Below are positions 12,605-16,823 of a stretch of DNA of 16,823 bases, one piece after another (the first letter of the stretch is position 1; each line of letters begins with the position of its first letter). The notes below the pieces were generated by a model. The model made no database searches, had not been told where the DNA came from, and worked only from the letters and a program-made list of their open reading frames with translations. A program made the position numbers and the translations under genes. This DNA is from Candidatus Gastranaerophilales bacterium (GTDB lineage Bacteria; Cyanobacteriota; Vampirovibrionia; Gastranaerophilales; CAJFVJ01). The stretch lies in the NCBI GenBank assembly GCA_028694275.1, contig JAQUTS010000022.1:1-16823 (forward strand), read 5' to 3'.

Positions 12605-15088
12605 TTATTTGATTACTATGTTAACCAGTCTTTTGGGTACTACGATAACTTTGACTACTGTTTTGCCTTCTGTCAACTCTTTGATTTTTTCGTTGCTTAG
12701 GGCAATTTTTTCCAGTTCGTCATTTTTGATATCGGGTGAGACTTCGATTTTGTCTTTTATTTTACCGTTCACTTGAAGAACTATTGTTATGCTTTGTGAA
12801 ATTGCAAGACTTTCATCAAATTCAGGCCAAGCTTGTTCATGGATTGATCCTACACCACCAAAAGAAGAGTAGAGTTCTTCTGCCAAGTGCGGAACAATAG
12901 GTGAAAGTAGCTTAATCAAGCTTTTGCAGGCAAAGCTCAAGACAGCTTTGTCATCTTCAGTGTAGTCTTTTTTGTTATTCACATATTCGTATATGGAATT
13001 AACAAACTCACGAAGCCTGCTTATTACTGTATTGAATTGGAATTCGCCTGATATGTTTTGTGTGATTTTTTTGATACTCATATGGGTTTCACGCAAGAGT
13101 GCATCAGTATCTTTAGAAAGTTCTGATGAAGGTGTGATTTCATTTTCTGTGATGTTGTTTTGTACGATATAAAACAATCTCCAAACTCTGTTTAGAAATT
13201 TGTAACATCCTTCTACTCCTGAATCTGACCAGTCTAAGTCACGATCCGGCGGTGAATCACTCAGAATAAATAATCTGGCTGTATCTGCACCGTAATGTTT
13301 GAAAATTTCATCAGGATCAACCGTGTTGCCCTTTGATTTACTCATTTTAGATCCGTCTTTTAGCACCATGCCTTGTGTTAGAAGGTTTTTGAAAGGTTCA
13401 TCAAAATCCAAAAGACCTCTGTCTTTTAGGGCTTTTGTGAAAAATCTCGAGTACAATAAGTGCAAAATCGCGTGCTCAATACCGCCTACATACTGATCTA
13501 CAGGCAGCCAGTAGTTGGCTTTTTCTTTATCAAAAGGAAGTTCTGTATTGTGAGGATCCGCATAGCGCAAATAATACCAGCTTGAACACATAAAAGTATC
13601 CATTGTATCTGTTTCTCTTTTTGCTACACCGCCGCAAATAGGGCAGGTGGTTTCCAAGAAAGTTTTGGAAGTTAAAATAGGTGATTTGCCCTCAACTGTG
13701 AAGTCTACATCCTCAGGAAGTCTTACAGGAAGCTGGTCTTGAGCAACAGGTTGCACTCCGCAAGCATCGCAATATACGATAGGGATAGGAGCCCCCCAGT
13801 ATCTTTGACGAGAAATCAGCCAATCACGAAGACGGTATTGGACTTCTTTGTGACCACAGCTTTTTTCTTTTGCAAATTCTGTTATTTTGGCCTTGGCATC
13901 TGTACTTTTCATTCCGTCAAACTGGGCAGAATTAATCATAACACCTGGTTCTGTGTATGCTTCTATTAGTTCTGCATCGGGGTTTTGTGGGTCTTGAATT
14001 ACTTTTTTGATAGGCAAATTGAACATTTTTGCAAAAGCAAAATCTCTTGAATCATGCGCAGGTACAGCCATTACAGCACCTGTTCCGTAATCTGCAAGAG
14101 CATAATCAGCTGTCCAAAGAGGGATAACATCCCCTGTGAAAGGATTTATGACGTGTTTGCCAAGCGGTACACCTGTTTTTGGACGTTCTGTTGAAAGTCT
14201 TTCGATTTCTGATGCGTGTCTGGCCAGGTGTTGGTATTCCTCGACTGTTTTTCTTTGCTCATCTGTTATAAGAGCATCAATGCCTTTGTATTCAGGTGCC
14301 ACGACCAAATACGTAATTCCAAAAGCAGTATCAGGGCGTGTTGTATAGACAGGGATTGAAATGCTTGGGTCTTCTGCAACTTGGAATTCAAGAATCGCAC
14401 CCTCTGATTTTCCAATCCAGTTTTTTTGCATAAGTTTGACTCTCTCGGGCCATCCTTCAAGCTTTTCGATGTCTTGTAAGAGTACTTCGGCATAGTCGGT
14501 TATTTTTAGGAACCATTGAGAAAGGTTCTTTTTGGTAACAGGTTCATCACAGCGCCAGCATTTGCCGTCAATTACTTGCTCATTTGCAAGAACTGTTGCG
14601 CATTTTTCGCACCAGTTGACTGCTGCTTCTTTTTTGTATGCAAGGCCTGATTTGTAGAATTCTAAGAACAACCATTGTGTCCATTTATAGTAGTCTTCTT
14701 TGCAAGTTGCAACTTCTCTGTCCCAATCGTAGAAAAGCCCTAATGTTTTTAGCTGTTCTCTCATATAGTCAATGTTTTGAAGCGTCCATTTTTCAGGATG
14801 CTGATTTGATTTCATTGCGGCATTTTCTGCAGGAAGGCCAAAGCTGTCCCATCCCATAGGATGTAAGACGTTAAAGCCTTTCATTTTGTGATATCTGGCA
14901 ATTACATCTGTGATAGTGTAGTTTCTGACATGTCCCATATGCAGGCGTCCTGATGGGTATGGGAACATAGACAAAGCGTAGTATTTTGGTTTGTCTGATT
15001 TTTGGGCTGTTTTGTTTATGCCTTTTTCATCCCAGTCTTTTTGCCATTTTTTTTCAATTTCTTGCGGAAAATACTGCTCTTTTATCAC
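12605..15088 (-). CDS. leuS: Leucyl-tRNA synthetase (EC 6.1.1.4)
   Basis: The enzyme charges tRNA-Leu with leucine in the cytoplasm. This 827-residue class I synthetase of the bacterial type is complete. It has the HMGH signature (50-53, in YPSGRLHMGHVRNYTITDV) and MGWDSFGLPAENAA. A zinc site holds Cys160, Cys163, Cys177 and Cys180. The CP1 editing domain has the Thr-rich TTRPDTAFG (about 248-256) and the editing Asp346 (AHDSRDF). A second pair of CxxC motifs (CDACG, CPICG), YVGGIEHAILHLLYSRF and KMSKS at 581-585 follow. The anticodon-binding and C-terminal domains are present (LQVNGKIKDKIEVS). Catalytic and editing residues look intact. The start is GTG at 15088, which overlaps the dapA stop (GTGA), with GGAG (15096-15099) 7 nt upstream inside dapA. 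This points to translational coupling. Confidence 0.97.
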   Translation of the reverse strand: MIKEQYFPQEIEKKWQKDWDEKGINKTAQKSDKPKYYALSMFPYPSGRLHMGHVRNYTITDVIARYHKMKGFNVLHPMGWDSFGLPAENAAMKSNQHPEKWTLQNIDYMREQLKTLGLFYDWDREVATCKEDYYKWTQWLFLEFYKSGLAYKKEAAVNWCEKCATVLANEQVIDGKCWRCDEPVTKKNLSQWFLKITDYAEVLLQDIEKLEGWPERVKLMQKNWIGKSEGAILEFQVAEDPSISIPVYTTRPDTAFGITYLVVAPEYKGIDALITDEQRKTVEEYQHLARHASEIERLSTERPKTGVPLGKHVINPFTGDVIPLWTADYALADYGTGAVMAVPAHDSRDFAFAKMFNLPIKKVIQDPQNPDAELIEAYTEPGVMINSAQFDGMKSTDAKAKITEFAKEKSCGHKEVQYRLRDWLISRQRYWGAPIPIVYCDACGVQPVAQDQLPVRLPEDVDFTVEGKSPILTSKTFLETTCPICGGVAKRETDTMDTFMCSSWYYLRYADPHNTELPFDKEKANYWLPVDQYVGGIEHAILHLLYSRFFTKALKDRGLLDFDEPFKNLLTQGMVLKDGSKMSKSKGNTVDPDEIFKHYGADTARLFILSDSPPDRDLDWSDSGVEGCYKFLNRVWRLFYIVQNNITENEITPSSELSKDTDALLRETHMSIKKITQNISGEFQFNTVISRLREFVNSIYEYVNNKKDYTEDDKAVLSFACKSLIKLLSPIVPHLAEELYSSFGGVGSIHEQAWPEFDESLAISQSITIVLQVNGKIKDKIEVSPDIKNDELEKIALSNEKIKELTEGKTVVKVIVVPKRLVNIVIK

Positions 15089-15987
15089 AATGTTACTCCT
15101 TGCAAAACATAATCTACTGTCGCAAAAAACTCTTTCTTTTGAGCTTCACTCAATTGGATAAGAGGCAACCTTACATCTTCGTTGATAATGCCGATTTTGG
15201 CCAAAGCTGCTTTGACAGGAACCGGATTTGGTGCCATAAAGATTTTTTTGAAAACAGGATAATATTTGTGTTGAAGAGCTATGGCTTCTTTCACATTACC
15301 TGAGTTGAATGCTTTTATCATTGCTTGAATTTCATTTCCGATGATATGAGAGGCAACAGAGACAACACCCACTGCACCAAGTGACATCATAGGAAGAGTC
15401 AGACTGTCATCGCCTGAGTAAAGTACAAAACCCTCAGGTGCTTCTTGGATGATTTCTGTAACCAAATCAAGGTTTGCATTACTTTGTTTCACAGCAAAGA
15501 TGTTTTCATATTTGCTTGCAATTTTTGCAATAGTTTCAGGCTCCATATTGACCCCTGTACGACCGGGGATGTTGTATAACATAATCGGAAGATTTGTCGA
15601 TTCTGCAATCGCGCTAAAATGCGCCACCATGCCTTCTTGTGATGGTTTGTTGTAATAAGGCACTACGCTTAGTATTGCATCAGCCCCTGCTTTTTCGACT
15701 TTTTTGGACATTTTGACAGCTGTTCTTGTGCAGTTTGAACCTGCACCCATTATGATTTGGGCTTTTGAACCGACTGCTGATTTGACAGCGGATAAAAGTT
15801 CCAATTCTTCATCGTGTGTTAAAGTAGGGCTTTCACCTGTTGTGCCTGCTACCAAAATAGCATCAGAACCATTATTTGCAAGGTGATTAGCCAATTTTTC
15901 CACTTGATTAAAGTCAATATCACCTTCTTTGTCAAAAGGTGTTACCATTGCGGTTACTACATTTCCTGGATTGTAGCGTCTTTGCAT
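15085..15987 (-). CDS. dapA: 4-hydroxy-tetrahydrodipicolinate synthase (EC 4.3.3.7)
   Basis: DapA condenses pyruvate with aspartate semialdehyde, the first committed step to diaminopimelate and lysine. At 300 residues it has the usual length for this (beta/alpha)8 enzyme. Active-site features are present: Lys167 (FAVKQSN), which forms the Schiff base with pyruvate; Tyr138 with the following signature LYNIPGRTGV and Arg143; Tyr112 (VVPYYNKPSQEG) of the proton relay; and Thr49-Thr50 in AGTTGESPTL. The gene lies 11 bp after asd, which makes its substrate, and overlaps leuS. Its ATG has GGAG 7 nt upstream. Allosteric lysine inhibition cannot be judged reliably from the sequence. Confidence 0.96.
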   Translation of the reverse strand: MQRRYNPGNVVTAMVTPFDKEGDIDFNQVEKLANHLANNGSDAILVAGTTGESPTLTHDEELELLSAVKSAVGSKAQIIMGAGSNCTRTAVKMSKKVEKAGADAILSVVPYYNKPSQEGMVAHFSAIAESTNLPIMLYNIPGRTGVNMEPETIAKIASKYENIFAVKQSNANLDLVTEIIQEAPEGFVLYSGDDSLTLPMMSLGAVGVVSVASHIIGNEIQAMIKAFNSGNVKEAIALQHKYYPVFKKIFMAPNPVPVKAALAKIGIINEDVRLPLIQLSEAQKKEFFATVDYVLQGVTL

Positions 15988-15998
15988 AATTTATCTCC

Positions 15999-16823
15999 TT
16001 AAATTAAATCCATCTCGACAAGTTTTTCTGCGATACGTACCGTGTTAAGTGCTGCACCGATACGAAGGTTGTCTGCTACAACCCATAGTGCAAGGCCATT
16101 ATCGAGGGCTAGTTCTTTTCTGATTCTTCCGACGTAAACAGGGTCTTTGCCTTCAGCAAAAACAGGAGTCGGGTATTTAAATTGTGAAGGGTTATCAATG
16201 ACTTCAACACCAAAAGCGGCATCTAGGATTTCGCGAGCTTTTTGCGGCGTGATTTCGTTTTCAAATTCCACACTCACGCTTTCAGAGTGGCCTGTGAAAA
16301 CAGGGATTCTTATAGCTGTGCAAGAAATAGGAGTTTCTTGCGGCAAGTGCATTATTTTTTTAGTTTCATTGACAACTTTGAGTTCTTCTTTTGTGTAATC
16401 TTCATCTGAAAATACATCGATGCGCGGGATTACGTTGAAAGCGATTTGTTTGTCAAAAACTTGATTTTCGTAAGTTTCACCTTTTAGAGCTGCTGCTGTG
16501 CTGTTTTTAAGCTCATCAATAGCAGCTTTGCCTGCGCCTGATACGGCTTGATATGTAGATACGATGAGTCTTTTTATTGGTGAATAATCATGAAGAGGTT
16601 TCAAAGCAAGCATCAATTGAGATGTCGAACAATTTGGATTTGCAATAACACCTTTGTGGTTTTTGAGATCTTCATCATTAACACCGACAATTACAAGCGG
16701 TGTGCCTTCGTCCATACGAAATGCGCTTGTATTATCTACCATAACGCAGCCGCGAGAGGTGATTTCATCAACAAGAGCTTTGCTTGTTGATGCTCCTGCT
16801 GAGCTTAGTACGATATTTACACC
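15999..16823 (-). CDS. asd: Aspartate-semialdehyde dehydrogenase (EC 1.2.1.11), partial
   Basis: Asd reduces aspartyl phosphate to aspartate semialdehyde using NADPH, feeding lysine/diaminopimelate, threonine and methionine synthesis. The frame stays open from its stop at 15999 to the window edge (275 codons), so the first 70 or so residues are missing. The ATG at 16742 is internal: the preceding in-frame residues SSAGASTSKALV match the family. The catalytic Cys is in NPNCSTSQ (codon 16629-16631), and the substrate-binding region RIPVFTGHSE holds the conserved Arg and His. VDNTSAFRMD and DNLRIGAALNTV are also typical of the bacterial Asd family. It heads the visible part of the operon and directly precedes dapA, which uses its product. 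Confidence 0.95.
   Translation of the reverse strand, partial: GVNIVLSSAGASTSKALVDEITSRGCVMVDNTSAFRMDEGTPLVIVGVNDEDLKNHKGVIANPNCSTSQLMLALKPLHDYSPIKRLIVSTYQAVSGAGKAAIDELKNSTAAALKGETYENQVFDKQIAFNVIPRIDVFSDEDYTKEELKVVNETKKIMHLPQETPISCTAIRIPVFTGHSESVSVEFENEITPQKAREILDAAFGVEVIDNPSQFKYPTPVFAEGKDPVYVGRIRKELALDNGLALWVVADNLRIGAALNTVRIAEKLVEMDLI

Noticed and set aside
1..16823. CRISPR arrays, tRNA/rRNA genes, insertion sequences, phage genes or defence systems
   Set aside because: No regularly spaced direct repeats, tRNA-like folds, transposase motifs or defence domains were seen on reading both strands; gene content is transporter, biosynthetic and unknown.

Overview
The window is AT-rich bacterial DNA, almost entirely coding, with most genes on the minus strand. 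The best guess for the source is a member of the Gastranaerophilales/Melainabacteria (the non-photosynthetic sister group of Cyanobacteria). This rests on two membrane proteins of a type I associate with that group (one starts with a short Asn-rich leader ending in a Phe-Lys-Gly motif), a predicted lipoprotein peptide-binding protein, and the asd-dapA gene order. It is an inference from style and recall, about 0.55 confident, and was not tested by database search.

Region 1 (1-3409) holds two tandem paralogous membrane proteins of unknown function on the minus strand. The downstream copy (2-1281, cut by the window edge) is broken by a -1 frameshift in a short A run. The upstream copy (1379-3085) is intact and probably starts at a TTG codon with a good Shine-Dalgarno, not at the more distal TTG. 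The 324-bp gap before it holds an AT-rich terminator-like hairpin and a striking long imperfect palindrome.

Region 2 (3410-9383) is one tightly packed minus-strand operon: a peptide-type ABC solute-binding lipoprotein, two permeases (OppB/DppB and OppC/DppC type), an MgtC/SapB-family membrane protein, and a membrane-anchored TPR protein. Start and stop codons overlap or nearly touch at every junction. No ATPase gene is present, so the transporter must use ATPases encoded elsewhere.

Region 3 (9384-11928) is a small accessory stretch. It has a 67-residue protein of unknown function on the plus strand with a clear terminator, then a divergent pair of about 310-320 residue acetyltransferase-like (GNAT) proteins with promoters in the shared spacer.

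Region 4 (11925-16823) is a housekeeping minus-strand operon: asd (partial at the right edge), dapA, leuS and a UPF0173 metallo-beta-lactamase-fold hydrolase. It joins the first two steps unique to lysine/diaminopimelate synthesis (after aspartyl phosphate) to leucyl-tRNA charging. Its last stop codon shares a TTAA with the stop codon of the convergent plus-strand gene. I saw no tRNA, rRNA, CRISPR array, insertion sequence or phage gene. The least explained parts are the paralogous membrane-protein pair and its upstream palindrome.
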